Source: Luteimonas sp. YGD11-2 (lineage in GTDB: Bacteria > Pseudomonadota > Gammaproteobacteria > Xanthomonadales > Xanthomonadaceae). From it: a stretch of DNA of 64,000 nucleotides. How positions within the stretch are numbered: position 1 is the stretch's first letter; each line of letters opens with the position of its first letter. Below are positions 27,691-36,768 of the stretch, in pieces. Under the pieces are notes generated by a model. The model did not search any database and was not told where the DNA came from. It saw nothing but the letters and a program-made list of their open reading frames with translations. The DNA is taken from positions 930,001-994,000 of the forward strand of contig NZ_CP035376.1 in the NCBI RefSeq assembly GCF_004118975.1, written 5' to 3'. The translations under genes and the position numbers were made by a program.

Positions 27691-29071
27691 CATCGCATCG
27701 CTGGATGGCCGGCGCGTCGGCCTGTGGGGCTGGGGGCGCGAGGGCCGTGCGGCGTGGCGGGCCATCCGCAGCCGCCTGCCGATGCTGCCACTGACGCTGT
27801 TCTGCCAGCCACCCGAGGCCGGGGATGCAGCGGGGCTCGGCGATCCGCTGTTGCAGGTGCGCACGGCGGTGGATGCCGACACGCTTGCCGCCTGCGACAT
27901 CGTGGTCAAGTCGCCAGGGATCAGCCCCTATGGCGAGGCCGCGCAGGCTGCGGCCGCACGTGGCACCCGCTTCATCGGTGGGACCACGCTGTGGTTTGCC
28001 GAACGTGGCGATGCGCGCACGCTGTGCGTGACCGGCACCAAAGGCAAGAGCACCACCACCGCGCTGCTCGCGCACCTGCTGCGTGCCGGCGGCGTGCGCA
28101 CCGCACTGGCCGGCAATATCGGCCTGCCGTTGCTGGAGCTGCTGGATGCGCAGGCCGACGCCTGGGCGATCGAACTGTCGAGCTACCAGACCTGCGACGT
28201 CGCGGCTTCCGGCGTGCGCCCGCAGCTTGCGATCGTCACCAACATCTTTCCCGAGCACCTCGACTGGCATGGCGGTGAAGCGCGCTATGTCGAGGACAAG
28301 CTGGCGCTGCTGACCGGGGCCAGGCCGCATGTCGCCGTGCTCAATGCCGCTGATCCGCGGCTGGCTGCGCTGCAACTGCCTGACAGCGATGTGCGCTGGT
28401 ACGGGCGTGCCGAAGGCTGGCACCTGCGCGAGGACACCGTGTTCCGCGGCGACATGGCCGTGCTCGACACCCGCGACCTGCCGCTGCCCGGCCGCCACAA
28501 CCGCGGCAACCTGTGCGCGGTGCTGGCGGCGCTGGAAGCGTGCGGCCACGACGCCGCCGCACTGGCCGTGCATGCGCGTGGCTTCCAGCCGCTGCCGCAC
28601 CGGCTGCAGGGGCTGGGCAGGTGCGGTGGGCTCGACTGGGTCAACGACTCCATCAGCACCACGCCCCACGCCAGCATCGCCGCGCTCGAGCTGTACCGCG
28701 ATCGCCCGGTGGCGATCCTGGTCGGCGGCCACGACCGCGGTCTCGACTGGACCGCGTTCGTCGCCCATGTGCGCACGCAGCCACCGCGCGCGGTGGTGAC
28801 GATGGGCCAGAACGGGCCGCGCATCCATGCGGCGCTGCGTGCGGCCGCGAGCGAGGCCGGCTTCGTGCTGGGCGAGGCCACGGACCTCGAATCGGCGGTC
28901 GCCGCCGCGAAGGGCGTACCCGGCATCGACGGCGGGGTGCTGCTGTTGTCGCCCGGTGCACCCAGCTTCGGCGCCTACCGCGACTACACCGAACGCGGCC
29001 GCCATTTCGCCCGGCTGGGCGGATTCGACCCCGATGCGATCACCGCGATCGCGGGCCTCGGCATCGCCTGA
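27671..29071 (+). CDS. murD2: UDP-MurNAc-L-alanine--L-glutamate ligase MurD2
   Basis: This 466-residue Mur ligase has the ATP motif GTKGKST (122-128), the family signature [12 protein letters not shown] and C-terminal segments [16 protein letters not shown] and [20 protein letters not shown]. MurD2 adds L-Glu rather than D-Glu to UDP-MurNAc-L-Ala, and the partner MurL then epimerises the product. It starts at GTG 27671, 20 bases inside murL, with GGAG 8-11 bases upstream. The overlap implies translational coupling. The assignment as MurD2 rather than MurD rests on the murL partner and the fusion order. Confidence 0.9.
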   Translation: MHASPPDIASLDGRRVGLWGWGREGRAAWRAIRSRLPMLPLTLFCQPPEAGDAAGLGDPLLQVRTAVDADTLAACDIVVKSPGISPYGEAAQAAAARGTRFIGGTTLWFAERGDARTLCVTGTKGKSTTTALLAHLLRAGGVRTALAGNIGLPLLELLDAQADAWAIELSSYQTCDVAASGVRPQLAIVTNIFPEHLDWHGGEARYVEDKLALLTGARPHVAVLNAADPRLAALQLPDSDVRWYGRAEGWHLREDTVFRGDMAVLDTRDLPLPGRHNRGNLCAVLAALEACGHDAAALAVHARGFQPLPHRLQGLGRCGGLDWVNDSISTTPHASIAALELYRDRPVAILVGGHDRGLDWTAFVAHVRTQPPRAVVTMGQNGPRIHAALRAAASEAGFVLGEATDLESAVAAAKGVPGIDGGVLLLSPGAPSFGAYRDYTERGRHFARLGGFDPDAITAIAGLGIA

Positions 29072-29134
29072 GCGTGCACGCGCGCGGCGGCAGCGCCGCG
29101 CTACGCTCGGGGCCCCAGACCCCGAGCACGACCC

Positions 29135-29920
29135 ATGCGCCGCATCCTGTTTGCCGCCTGCTGTGCCGCCTTCGCCGCCGCCGCCCAGGCGGCTCCGAAG
29201 GCCGAACCCGTGCAATGGACCCTCGACGGCACCCCCTTCGAGGGCGTGCTGGTCCACGACGATGACGGCGACCGGCGCAAGCCCGGCCTGCTGATGGTGC
29301 CGAACTGGCGCGGCGTGAATGCCTCGGCGGTCGAGAAGGCCCGGCAACTTGCCGGCGACGACTACGTGGTGCTGGTGGCCGATGTGTACGGCCGCGACGT
29401 GCGTCCCGCCAACGATGGTGAGGCCGGCAAGGTCGCCGGCGCCCTGCGTGGCGAGGACGGCCGCGCCACCCTGCGGGCGCGTGCCCGCAAGGCGCTGGAG
29501 GTGCTGCAGGTGCAGCCGCAGGTGGATGCGGAGCAGGTCGGCGCTGTCGGTTTCTGCTTCGGCGGTACCACCGTGCTCGAGCTCGCCCGCGACGGCGCGT
29601 CCCTCGCCGGGGTGGTCAGCCTGCATGGCGGCCTGTCGACATCGGCGCCGGCGGCGTCAGCGGTCGCGCCGGCGATCCTGGTGCTCAACGGTGCCGACGA
29701 CCGCGGCGTCAGCGCGGAGGAGATCGCGGGTTTCCAGCAGGAGATGGATGCCGTCGACGCCGACTGGCAGTTCGTCAACTTCGCCGGGGCAGTGCACTGC
29801 TTCGCGGAATCGGATGCCGACAGCCCACCGAACTGCGTCTACCACGAGCGCTCGGCCAAGCGCGCCTGGCGGATGATGGACGACTTCTTCGAGGAGCGTT
29901 TCGGGCAGCGCAGTCCGTAA
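29135..29920 (+). CDS. Dienelactone hydrolase family protein, exported
   Basis: This 261-residue alpha/beta hydrolase has a signal peptide (about 1-19, ending AQA). The nucleophile is Cys141 in GFCFGG, which is characteristic of dienelactone hydrolases. The acidic residue is in NGADDRGV and the catalytic His in GAVHCF. The true substrate is unknown; many exported members have no dienelactone role. It converges on ispB across a short hairpin. Confidence 0.9.
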   Translation: MRRILFAACCAAFAAAAQAAPKAEPVQWTLDGTPFEGVLVHDDDGDRRKPGLLMVPNWRGVNASAVEKARQLAGDDYVVLVADVYGRDVRPANDGEAGKVAGALRGEDGRATLRARARKALEVLQVQPQVDAEQVGAVGFCFGGTTVLELARDGASLAGVVSLHGGLSTSAPAASAVAPAILVLNGADDRGVSAEEIAGFQQEMDAVDADWQFVNFAGAVHCFAESDADSPPNCVYHERSAKRAWRMMDDFFEERFGQRSP

Positions 29921-29935
29921 GCGCATACGGTCAAA

Positions 29936-29950
29936 GGCCGGACGCCGGCC
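29936..29950. terminator. Short hairpin between convergent genes
   Basis: GGCCGG (29936-29941), loop ACG, CCGGCC (29945-29950), located between two convergent stop codons. It is short and has no T-run, so it is weak. Confidence 0.4.
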
Positions 29951-29951
29951 C

Positions 29952-30956
29952 TCAGTACGCGCGATCCACTGCGTACTTCGCCAGCCCGCGCAGCGCCGCC
30001 ACGGCGTCGTTCTCCGGTAGCCCGTCGAGCGCGCGTTGCGCGGCCTCGGCATGCACGCGGGCACGGTCGCGGCTGTATTCGAGGCCGCCGGTGGCATGAA
30101 TCGCCGCCAGCACCTCCGGCATCGCATCGGCATCGCCGCGCTGCACGATGCCGCGCAGGCGCTCGCGGGTGGCGGCATCGGACTCGCGGATCGCGTGGAT
30201 CAGCGGCAGCGTGGCCTTGCCCTCGGCGAGGTCGTCGCCGAGGTTCTTGCCCAGGTCGGCCGCATCGGCGGCGTAGTCGAGCACGTCGTCGGCGATCTGG
30301 AAGGCGTAGCCCAGCTGCATGCCGAAGTCGTGCAGCTTCTGGCAGGTGGCGGCATCGGCACCGGCGGCCAACGCACCCAGGCGCGTGCCGGCGGCGAACA
30401 GCACCGCGGTCTTGCGCTCGATCACGCCGAGATACGCGGCCTCGTCGGTATCCGGGTTGTGCACGTGCAGAAGCTGCAGCACCTCGCCCTCGGCGATGCG
30501 GTTGGTGGTGTCGGCGAGGATCCGCATCACCTCCATCGAGTCCAGCTCCACCATCAGCTGGAAGCTGCGCGAGTAGAGGAAATCGCCGACCAGCACGCTG
30601 GCGGCGTTGCCCCAGATCGCGTTGGCGGTGCTGCGGCCACGCCGCAGGTCGGATTCATCGACCACGTCGTCGTGCAACAGGGTGGACGTATGGATGAACT
30701 CGATGATCGCGGCGAGCTGGTGGTGGTCCGGCCCGCCGGCGCCGCAGGCACGCCCGGCCAGCACCACCAGCATCGGCCGCAGCCGCTTGCCGCCGGCGGA
30801 GACGATGTGCTCGGCCACCTGGTTGATCAGCAGCACGTCCGACGCCAGCCGGCGCCGGATCAGCGCGTCCACGGCCTGCATGTCGGGCGCGGCGAGCGCC
30901 TGGATGGTCGGCAGGTCGGTGGTGACGGCGGCGGGGGTCGGGGCAGTGGCGGACAT
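29952..30956 (-). CDS. ispB: Polyprenyl (octaprenyl) diphosphate synthase
   Basis: This 334-residue trans-prenyltransferase has both aspartate-rich motifs: DDVVD at 96-100 and DDVLD (in [19 protein letters not shown]). Conserved [21 protein letters not shown] and the GDFLYSRSF segments place it in the IspB group, which makes the C40 or longer side chain of ubiquinone. The exact chain length cannot be read from sequence. The frame is open further upstream, but ATG 30956 precedes the first conserved helix. Confidence 0.94.
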   Translation of the reverse strand: MSATAPTPAAVTTDLPTIQALAAPDMQAVDALIRRRLASDVLLINQVAEHIVSAGGKRLRPMLVVLAGRACGAGGPDHHQLAAIIEFIHTSTLLHDDVVDESDLRRGRSTANAIWGNAASVLVGDFLYSRSFQLMVELDSMEVMRILADTTNRIAEGEVLQLLHVHNPDTDEAAYLGVIERKTAVLFAAGTRLGALAAGADAATCQKLHDFGMQLGYAFQIADDVLDYAADAADLGKNLGDDLAEGKATLPLIHAIRESDAATRERLRGIVQRGDADAMPEVLAAIHATGGLEYSRDRARVHAEAAQRALDGLPENDAVAALRGLAKYAVDRAY

Positions 30957-31146
30957 GCGCAGGGACGTGCTGGAAACGCCCGAGTATAAAGGGCCTGCGC
31001 CGGACGCCGACACGATGGCGCGGTGTTTCCCGACGGCCCCGGGCGGCGTCGCCGGGGGCCGGAGCCCGGAGGCTCGCTTATACTTCCGCCCCACACACAC
31101 GCAAGCCGCCGGCGCCGCCGGTGGCGATCGAAGAAGGTCCCCACAC

Positions 31147-31650
31147 ATGGCACGCGGAATCAACAAGGTGATCCTGGTCGGCAACCTCGGCAACGATCCC
31201 GACGTGAAGTACACCCAGGGCGGCATGGCCGTGACCACGATCAGCCTGGCCACGTCGAGCGTGCGCAAGGACAAGGACGGCAACCAGCAGGAACGCACCG
31301 AGTGGCACCGGGTGAAGTTCTTCGGCAAGCTCGGCGAGATCGCCGGCGAGTACCTGCGCAAGGGCTCGCAGGTCTATGTCGAAGGCTCGATCCGCTACGA
31401 CAAGTTCACCGGCAGCGACGGCGTGGAGAAGTACTTCACCGATATCGTCGCCGACGAGATGCAGATGCTCGGCGGCCGCGGCGAGGGCGGTGGCGGCGGC
31501 GGTGGCAACTACGAGCGCAGCAGCGGCGGCGGTGGTGGCGGTGGGCAGCGCCCGCAGCGGCAGGAATCCGGCGCGCCGCGTCGCCAGGCCCCGGCCCAGC
31601 AGCCGCAGCCGGCGATGGACGACTTCTCAGACGACGACATTCCGTTCTGA
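31147..31650 (+). CDS. ssb: Single-stranded DNA-binding protein SSB
   Basis: This is a 167-residue SSB. The OB fold occupies about 1-110 ([19 protein letters not shown], then [20 protein letters not shown] and [12 protein letters not shown]). A Gly-rich, Gln/Pro/Arg-rich flexible linker follows. The conserved acidic tip ends DDDIPF, the site that recruits repair and replication proteins. All parts are in their usual order, and length is normal. Confidence 0.97.
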   Translation: MARGINKVILVGNLGNDPDVKYTQGGMAVTTISLATSSVRKDKDGNQQERTEWHRVKFFGKLGEIAGEYLRKGSQVYVEGSIRYDKFTGSDGVEKYFTDIVADEMQMLGGRGEGGGGGGGNYERSSGGGGGGGQRPQRQESGAPRRQAPAQQPQPAMDDFSDDDIPF

Positions 31651-31811
31651 TCGGCGGAGGCCGGCGCGCCGCACGAAGCTGTTTCCTGCACGGGCGGGCC
31701 CACGGGTCCGCCCGTCTGCTGTCAGCGATCGGCACGGCCACCGGAGGTGCCGCTTGCGGCGCAGGGCGGGGAGTGCGATAGATAGCGCCTCTCCCGACGG
31801 AAGCAGGCAGC

Positions 31812-32348
31812 ATGAGGCAGCAGACGAAGTCCACCCGCGTCACCCTGGCGGCAGCGGTCGCCCTCCTCGTCGCCGGCAGTGCGTTCGCGCAGCAGCCGCA
31901 GGCACAGCCCCGCCCGCAGCAGCCGGCGCAGGCGGCGCCACAGGCGCAGCTCACGCCCGAGCAGCAGGCGCAGCTCGCCCGCCAGGACGCCGAGATCACC
32001 CAGGCCGCGCAGCAGGTCGTGCAGATGATCGATGGCAACCGCACCGGCGAGGTGTGGGACATGGCCACCGTGCGGGTGAAGAGCATGATTCCGCGCGAGA
32101 CGTTCGTGCAGGAAGTCGCCAACGACCGCGCTCGCGTGGGCGCCGCCGCCCAGCGCGGCCAGGCCGTGGTGACGCGTTCGCAGTTCCAGGCCGGCGGCGA
32201 GGTCCCCGAGGGCCTGTACCTCAACGTGGTGTTCCCGACCCGGTTCGCGAACACCCCCGAGCCGGTGCGCGAGCTCGTGTCGTTCCGGCTTGACGAGGAC
32301 CGCACCTGGCGCGTCTCGGGCTACAGCGTGCGCGCCAACGACCAGTAA
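31812..32348 (+). CDS. Secreted DUF4019 protein
   Basis: This is a 178-residue protein with a signal peptide (about 1-26, ending AFA). A Gln/Pro/Ala-rich linker spans about 27-55. The DUF4019 domain (about 65-178) includes NRTGEVWDMATVRVKS and ends VSGYSVRAND. It is probably periplasmic. Function unknown. A strong terminator follows. Confidence 0.83.
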   Translation: MRQQTKSTRVTLAAAVALLVAGSAFAQQPQAQPRPQQPAQAAPQAQLTPEQQAQLARQDAEITQAAQQVVQMIDGNRTGEVWDMATVRVKSMIPRETFVQEVANDRARVGAAAQRGQAVVTRSQFQAGGEVPEGLYLNVVFPTRFANTPEPVRELVSFRLDEDRTWRVSGYSVRANDQ

Positions 32349-32391
32349 ACCGCCCCGGCGCTTCGTGCGCCGGCGGCGTGGTGTCACCGGA

Positions 32392-32416
32392 CCCCGGCGC
32401 CTGCGCCGGGGTTCTT
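32392..32416 (+). terminator. Terminator after DUF4019 gene, shared with convergent gene
   Basis: CCCCGGCGC (32392-32400) pairs with GCGCCGGGG (32403-32411) around a 2-base loop and is followed by TTCTT. It ends at the stop codon of the convergent membrane-protein gene at 32416. Confidence 0.75.
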
Positions 32417-33051
32417 CATTCCTGCCCGCCGTCGGCCAGTTCCTCGAGCACGCGTTCGCCGCGGCGGATCCCCGCGCTTTCGTCCGACAGCGCGCCCGGC
32501 CCGCGCCCGCTCCGGCGCCGCCAGACGATGAAGATCGCGGTGGCCAGCAGGCCGATGCCGCCGATCGCCAGATTGATCAGCACCCAGGTCGGCGTCGCCG
32601 GGCCGGGCTCCACATCGGCGAATGCCAGCACCACGAACACCCAGAAGATCCACCAGGGCAGCCCGCAGACGTTGGAGTTGATCCGGTAGACGCAGCGCAG
32701 CTGCGCCAGCTGTTGCTGGATGCGCGCCACCGGCGCCGCGTAGTCGATGCGCAGCACCAGCGCCGCAGTCAGCAATGCCATCAGCAGGGTGACCACGCCG
32801 AAGGCATGCACCAGCAGGCCGGTGGCCAGCATCGCGGGCACCTGCAGATGCGCCGTCCAGCAGGACACGCCGAGCAGGATCAGCCCCACGCCCAGCGTAC
32901 CCTGCGCCAGCTGCGCCCAGAACAGCGGCCGCAGGCCGCGGCGCATCCGCTCCAGCCTGCGTTCGCGCAGCAGCTCGCGCTGCACCGCGCCCTGCTGTTC
33001 CAGCTGGCGGCCGAGCACCTGCCAGGCGTGCCTGAGTTCATCGAGTTCCAT
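32416..33051 (-). CDS. Membrane protein coupled to a sigma factor, possible anti-sigma factor
   Basis: This 211-residue protein has an N-terminal helical segment with charged residues (MELDELRHAWQVLGRQLEQQ, about 1-36) and four hydrophobic helices (about 45-60, 70-110, 132-148, 160-178). It follows directly behind the sigma factor with a 14-base overlap, the arrangement of many sigma/anti-sigma pairs. The short soluble N-terminal domain could bind the sigma factor, but I see no clear zinc anti-sigma motif. The anti-sigma role is inferred from position only. Confidence 0.65.
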   Translation of the reverse strand: MELDELRHAWQVLGRQLEQQGAVQRELLRERRLERMRRGLRPLFWAQLAQGTLGVGLILLGVSCWTAHLQVPAMLATGLLVHAFGVVTLLMALLTAALVLRIDYAAPVARIQQQLAQLRCVYRINSNVCGLPWWIFWVFVVLAFADVEPGPATPTWVLINLAIGGIGLLATAIFIVWRRRSGRGPGALSDESAGIRRGERVLEELADGGQE

Positions 33052-33583
33052 CGTGTGCCTCCGGGTGGTTGCTGCGCACGTGTTCGCGCAGGCGCTGCTT
33101 CAGTCGCGAGATCCGGGTGGTGACGTTGCTTTCGCCGATGCCGAGGACTTCGGCGATCTCGCGGGTGCTGCGTTCTTCGAGGTAGAGCAGCAGCAAGGCG
33201 CGTTCGAACGGCGCGCGGCTGCGGATGAAGTCCTGCAGCAACCGCAGCTGGTCGTGGAGCGCGGAGTCGGGACCGGGTGCGGCGACGTCATGCAGGCATT
33301 CGTCGAACGCTTCCGCGCGTCCGCGCTGTCCGCCCTGGCGGCGCACATGGTCGATCGCCACGTTGAGGGCGATGCGATACATCCACGTAGGGAAGCTGCG
33401 CGCCGGGTCATAGCCGGGCCAGGCGCGCCACAGCTGCAGCTGGATCTCCTGGGCGAGCTCGGCGCGGTCCTCGCGGTGCAGCGCGTAGCTGGCCGCCACC
33501 TTCACCACGATGCCGCGGTGGCGGGCGAGCAGCACTTCGAATCCGTCGGTGTCGCGGGTGGTCACGGAACCGGCAATCTCCAT
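33038..33583 (-). CDS. RNA polymerase sigma factor, sigma-70 family (ECF type)
   Basis: This 181-residue protein has region 2 (about 10-80; ELAQEIQLQLWRAWPGYDPARSFPTWMYRIALNVA) and region 4 (about 105-160, with the helix-turn-helix STREIAEVLGIGESNVTTRI). The two-domain make-up is typical of ECF sigma factors. The downstream membrane protein may control it. An upstream ATG at 33610 would add 9 residues. Target promoters are unknown. Confidence 0.85.
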   Translation of the reverse strand: MEIAGSVTTRDTDGFEVLLARHRGIVVKVAASYALHREDRAELAQEIQLQLWRAWPGYDPARSFPTWMYRIALNVAIDHVRRQGGQRGRAEAFDECLHDVAAPGPDSALHDQLRLLQDFIRSRAPFERALLLLYLEERSTREIAEVLGIGESNVTTRISRLKQRLREHVRSNHPEAHDGTR

Positions 33584-33698
33584 CGGCGTGCACGGGTAGC
33601 GGATATACATGGGTGATTCGGTGCACGGCGGCCGATGTCACAGCGCGTTCAATCCGACCCGCGCATCATCGCTGCGTTCCAGACGGAGACGCGACCCG

Positions 33699-34754
33699 AT
33701 GGTAAAACCCGAGCGTCCCGCCAACGAGGCGCGCCGCCTCGACGCCCTGCGCCGGGCGCGGATCCTCGACACCGCGCCCGAGGACGGCTTCGACGATCTG
33801 ATCCGCATCGCCGCCGCGATCTGCCGCATGCCGATTGCGCTGGTGAGCCTGGTCGACGAGGACCGCCAGTGGTTCAAGGCGCGGCGGGGGATCGATTTCG
33901 AGCAGACGGCCCGCGACGACTCCTTCTGCGCACATTCGCTGTTGCAGCCCGAGCAGCTGATGATCGTCCCGGACGCGCGGCTGGACCCGCGATTCCGCGA
34001 CAACCCCTTCGTCACCGGCGAGCTGCGCGTGCGGTTCTACGCCGGTGCACCGCTGCTCGATCCGGACGGGCTGCCGCTGGGCAGCTTCTGCGTGATGGAT
34101 CGCGAGCCGCGGGCGCTCGACGAGGAGCAGAAGCTGGCGCTGGTGGCACTGTCACGGCAGGCATCGCGGCTGATCGAACTGCGCCGCGTCAGCGGGGAGC
34201 TGGAGCTGCAGCTGCGCGAGCGCGAGTGGTACGAGGAGCAGCTGCAGCAGTACCAGCTGGCACTGGAACAGGAAAACGCCAGCCTGGTGGAACTGACCCG
34301 CACCGACCCGCTGACGGGGCTGCCGAACCGCCGTGCGTTCGCCGAGGAGCTGCAGGCGGTGGCGGACACCGGTGCCGCATATTCGGTGGCGATCTGCGAC
34401 ATCGACCACTTCAAGCAGGTCAACGACGAGCACGGCCACTCCGAGGGCGACCGGGTGCTGGTGGCGGTGGCCGATGCGCTGCGTGAACACCACGCCGCCC
34501 GCGGACGGGTGGCGCGGGTGGGTGGCGAGGAGTTCGTGGTGCTGTTTCCCGGCCAGCGGGCGGATGCCGCCATGCGCGAATGCGAGACGCTGCGGCAGGC
34601 GGTCGCCGACCTGTCCATCGGCCTGCCGGTGACGCTCAGTTTCGGCGTGGCCGAGGGCCGCCCGGGCGAAATGGTGGAGGACGTGCTCGCGCGTGCCGAT
34701 GTCGCGCTGTACGCGGCCAAGCGCGGTGGCCGCAACCGGGTCGAGGCCGGCTGA
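33699..34754 (+). CDS. GAF-GGDEF diguanylate cyclase
   Basis: This 351-residue protein has a GAF sensor domain (about 20-170), a coiled-coil linker (about 170-205) and a GGDEF domain (about 205-351). The active-site motif is GGEEF at 275-279, so it can probably make cyclic-di-GMP. The RxxD inhibitory site five residues before the motif is not present, so product feedback inhibition at that site is unlikely. The GAF ligand is unknown. It is cytoplasmic. Confidence 0.92.
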   Translation: MVKPERPANEARRLDALRRARILDTAPEDGFDDLIRIAAAICRMPIALVSLVDEDRQWFKARRGIDFEQTARDDSFCAHSLLQPEQLMIVPDARLDPRFRDNPFVTGELRVRFYAGAPLLDPDGLPLGSFCVMDREPRALDEEQKLALVALSRQASRLIELRRVSGELELQLREREWYEEQLQQYQLALEQENASLVELTRTDPLTGLPNRRAFAEELQAVADTGAAYSVAICDIDHFKQVNDEHGHSEGDRVLVAVADALREHHAARGRVARVGGEEFVVLFPGQRADAAMRECETLRQAVADLSIGLPVTLSFGVAEGRPGEMVEDVLARADVALYAAKRGGRNRVEAG

Positions 34755-34763
34755 GGCGCGCGC

Positions 34764-35726
34764 TCAGTCGCGCCGGGTGTCGAGCAGGTCGCGCGCTTCG
34801 CCGGTGACCAGGTTCTCGGCATGCAGTTCCGGCGGTGCCGTGGTGCGACGCCGCGACAGCAGCGGATGCACCAGCACCGCCGCCATGATGATCGCCACGC
34901 CGGCGTAGAACGCAGGCGTCAGCTCACGCTGCTCGCCCAGCAGCAGGATGGCCAGCACGATCGCGTAGACCGGTTCCAGGTTCACCGCCAGCTGCGCCGA
35001 GAACGCGCTCATGTGCCGCAGCGCCACCAGCGAAAGCGCGAACGGCAGCAGGGTGCAGGCGAAGGCCAGCAACAGCAGCAGGCCGGCATCGCGCGCCCCC
35101 GGCACCACGAAGCCGCCGGCGAACACCGGCGCGGCCACTGCCAGCACCGGCCACAGCAGGGTCAGCGTCAGCGTGCCGGCGCCGAGTTCGATGGTGGTGA
35201 CGGTGAGCGGATCCGCGCGGTCGACGAGGCGCTTGTTGAACGAGCCGAACAGCGCGACGAACAGTGCCGACAGCGCACCCACCGCCACACCGGCCCGCAT
35301 CTCGCCCGGCACGCCGCCGACCACCAGCGCCACACCCGGCAGCACCGCGATTCCGAGCGCGAGGTCGCGCATCGACAGCCGGCGCCCGGCCAGACGTGGC
35401 TCGATCACCGCCACGAACACCGTGGCCAGCGCCATGCAGGTCGCCGCCACCGAGGCGTTGGCGAGCTTCACCGCCCCGTAGAACGTGAGCCAGTGCAGGC
35501 CCACCAGGGCACCGACGCCGGCGTAGCTCCAGGCCAGCCGCCGCGGCAGTGCGCGCAGGCCACGCCAGACGCGCGGCACCAGCAGCAGCGTGCCGGCCAC
35601 CAGCAGCATCCGCCACCACACCAGCGGCAGCGCCGGCAGGGTGATCAGCTTGCCGAGGATCGCGGTGAATCCCCACAGCAGGACGCAGAAATGGATCTGC
35701 CAGTGCGCCTTGGTGGCGGGGGTCAT
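34764..35726 (-). CDS. EamA/RhaT family (DMT) transporter
   Basis: This is a 320-residue, ten-helix membrane protein with two EamA repeats. The N-terminal repeat starts HFCVLLWGFTAILGKL, and the second ends with the motif GEQRELTPAFYAGVAIIMAAVLV. Members are drug/metabolite exporters. Substrate unknown. Confidence 0.87.
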   Translation of the reverse strand: MTPATKAHWQIHFCVLLWGFTAILGKLITLPALPLVWWRMLLVAGTLLLVPRVWRGLRALPRRLAWSYAGVGALVGLHWLTFYGAVKLANASVAATCMALATVFVAVIEPRLAGRRLSMRDLALGIAVLPGVALVVGGVPGEMRAGVAVGALSALFVALFGSFNKRLVDRADPLTVTTIELGAGTLTLTLLWPVLAVAAPVFAGGFVVPGARDAGLLLLLAFACTLLPFALSLVALRHMSAFSAQLAVNLEPVYAIVLAILLLGEQRELTPAFYAGVAIIMAAVLVHPLLSRRRTTAPPELHAENLVTGEARDLLDTRRD

Positions 35727-35744
35727 CGGTGGATATCCGGCACG

Positions 35745-36668
35745 TCAGGGGCGCGCATTATCCATCGCGTCAGCTGCCGCCGGGGTGGCCGCCGCTTCCG
35801 CAAGCAACCAGTCGCGGAACAGGCGCGCCGGCGGCCGCAGCCGGCGGTGCCCCGGGTGCACCAGGTGATAGGCCCGGCGCCCGGACACCCATTGCCCGGG
35901 CAACGCGCGCAGGCGCCCGTTCCCGAGCCACGGCGCCGCCACGTGCTCGCGCGCCAACGCGATGCCCAGGCCGTGGGCAGCGGCTTCCAGCATCGCGGTG
36001 CTGTCGCTGAAGACGATGCGCGCATCGGCGTCGGCGCCATGCACGCCATTGGCACGCAGCCAGTCGTGCCAGCCGAAGTGCGACAGGTCGGCGAGCAATG
36101 GGTGCGCGGGGATGTCGGCCACCGAGCGGATGCGCGCCAGGCCCGCGTACGTCGGCGCCGCGGCGGCGAACAGGCGTTCCTCCAGCAGCAGTTGCGACGA
36201 CAGGCCGGGCCAGCTGCCGGGCCCGAAGCGGATGCCGAAATCCGGGCCGCCGTCGTCGAAACGGGTGAGTGCGAACCCGGTGTCGATGCGCAGGCGGATC
36301 CCGGGATGCGCCGTGGTGAAGCGCGGCAGCCGCGGGATCAGCCAGCCGTGGACGAACGAATGCAGCGTGGTGATCGCCACGGTGTCGCGGGCATCGGGGC
36401 CGGCGCGCAGCTCGCGCATCACGCTGTCGAGATCGCCGATGGCGTGGCTCGCGGAATCGGCGAGTCGGCGACCTTCGGCGGTCAGCGAGACACCGCGTGC
36501 ATGACGCTGGAACAGGGTGACGCCCAGGCGCGCCTCGAGCTTGCGCACCTGGTGGCTGACCGCGCTGGCGGTGAGGTGCAGTTCCTCGGCCGCGTGGGCG
36601 AAGTTCTGGTAACGCGCGGCGGTTTCGAACGCCGCCAGTGCGGACAGCCAGTCGCTGCGCGTTGCCAT
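35745..36668 (-). CDS. LysR family transcriptional regulator
   Basis: This 307-residue LysR regulator has the N-terminal winged helix (ALAAFETAARYQNFAHAAEE, then HLTASAVSHQVRKLEARLG) and a C-terminal periplasmic-binding-like effector domain. The HTH wording resembles the GcvA group. It is divergent from an EamA transporter across 100 bases, so it probably controls that gene. The second EamA gene lies just 18 bases downstream on the same strand. The start at ATG 36668 begins right before the winged helix. Confidence 0.9.
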   Translation of the reverse strand: MATRSDWLSALAAFETAARYQNFAHAAEELHLTASAVSHQVRKLEARLGVTLFQRHARGVSLTAEGRRLADSASHAIGDLDSVMRELRAGPDARDTVAITTLHSFVHGWLIPRLPRFTTAHPGIRLRIDTGFALTRFDDGGPDFGIRFGPGSWPGLSSQLLLEERLFAAAAPTYAGLARIRSVADIPAHPLLADLSHFGWHDWLRANGVHGADADARIVFSDSTAMLEAAAHGLGIALAREHVAAPWLGNGRLRALPGQWVSGRRAYHLVHPGHRRLRPPARLFRDWLLAEAAATPAAADAMDNARP

Positions 36669-36768
36669 CGAGACGCGAATCCTGTTTGTGGCTGGCGCCC
36701 AAACTATGCGCTTGTGCGCGCTGCCGGCAAGCGGAGAATCCGCGGCACCACGTACCGGAGTGCCGCCG
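36669..36768. promoter_or_regulatory. Divergent promoter region, lysR and eamA
   Basis: This 100-base gap between divergent genes should contain both promoters and the LysR operator. LysR sites are T-N11-A motifs; I see no decisive one. The eamA ribosome-binding site CGGAG ends about 8 bases before ATG 36769. Confidence 0.45.
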
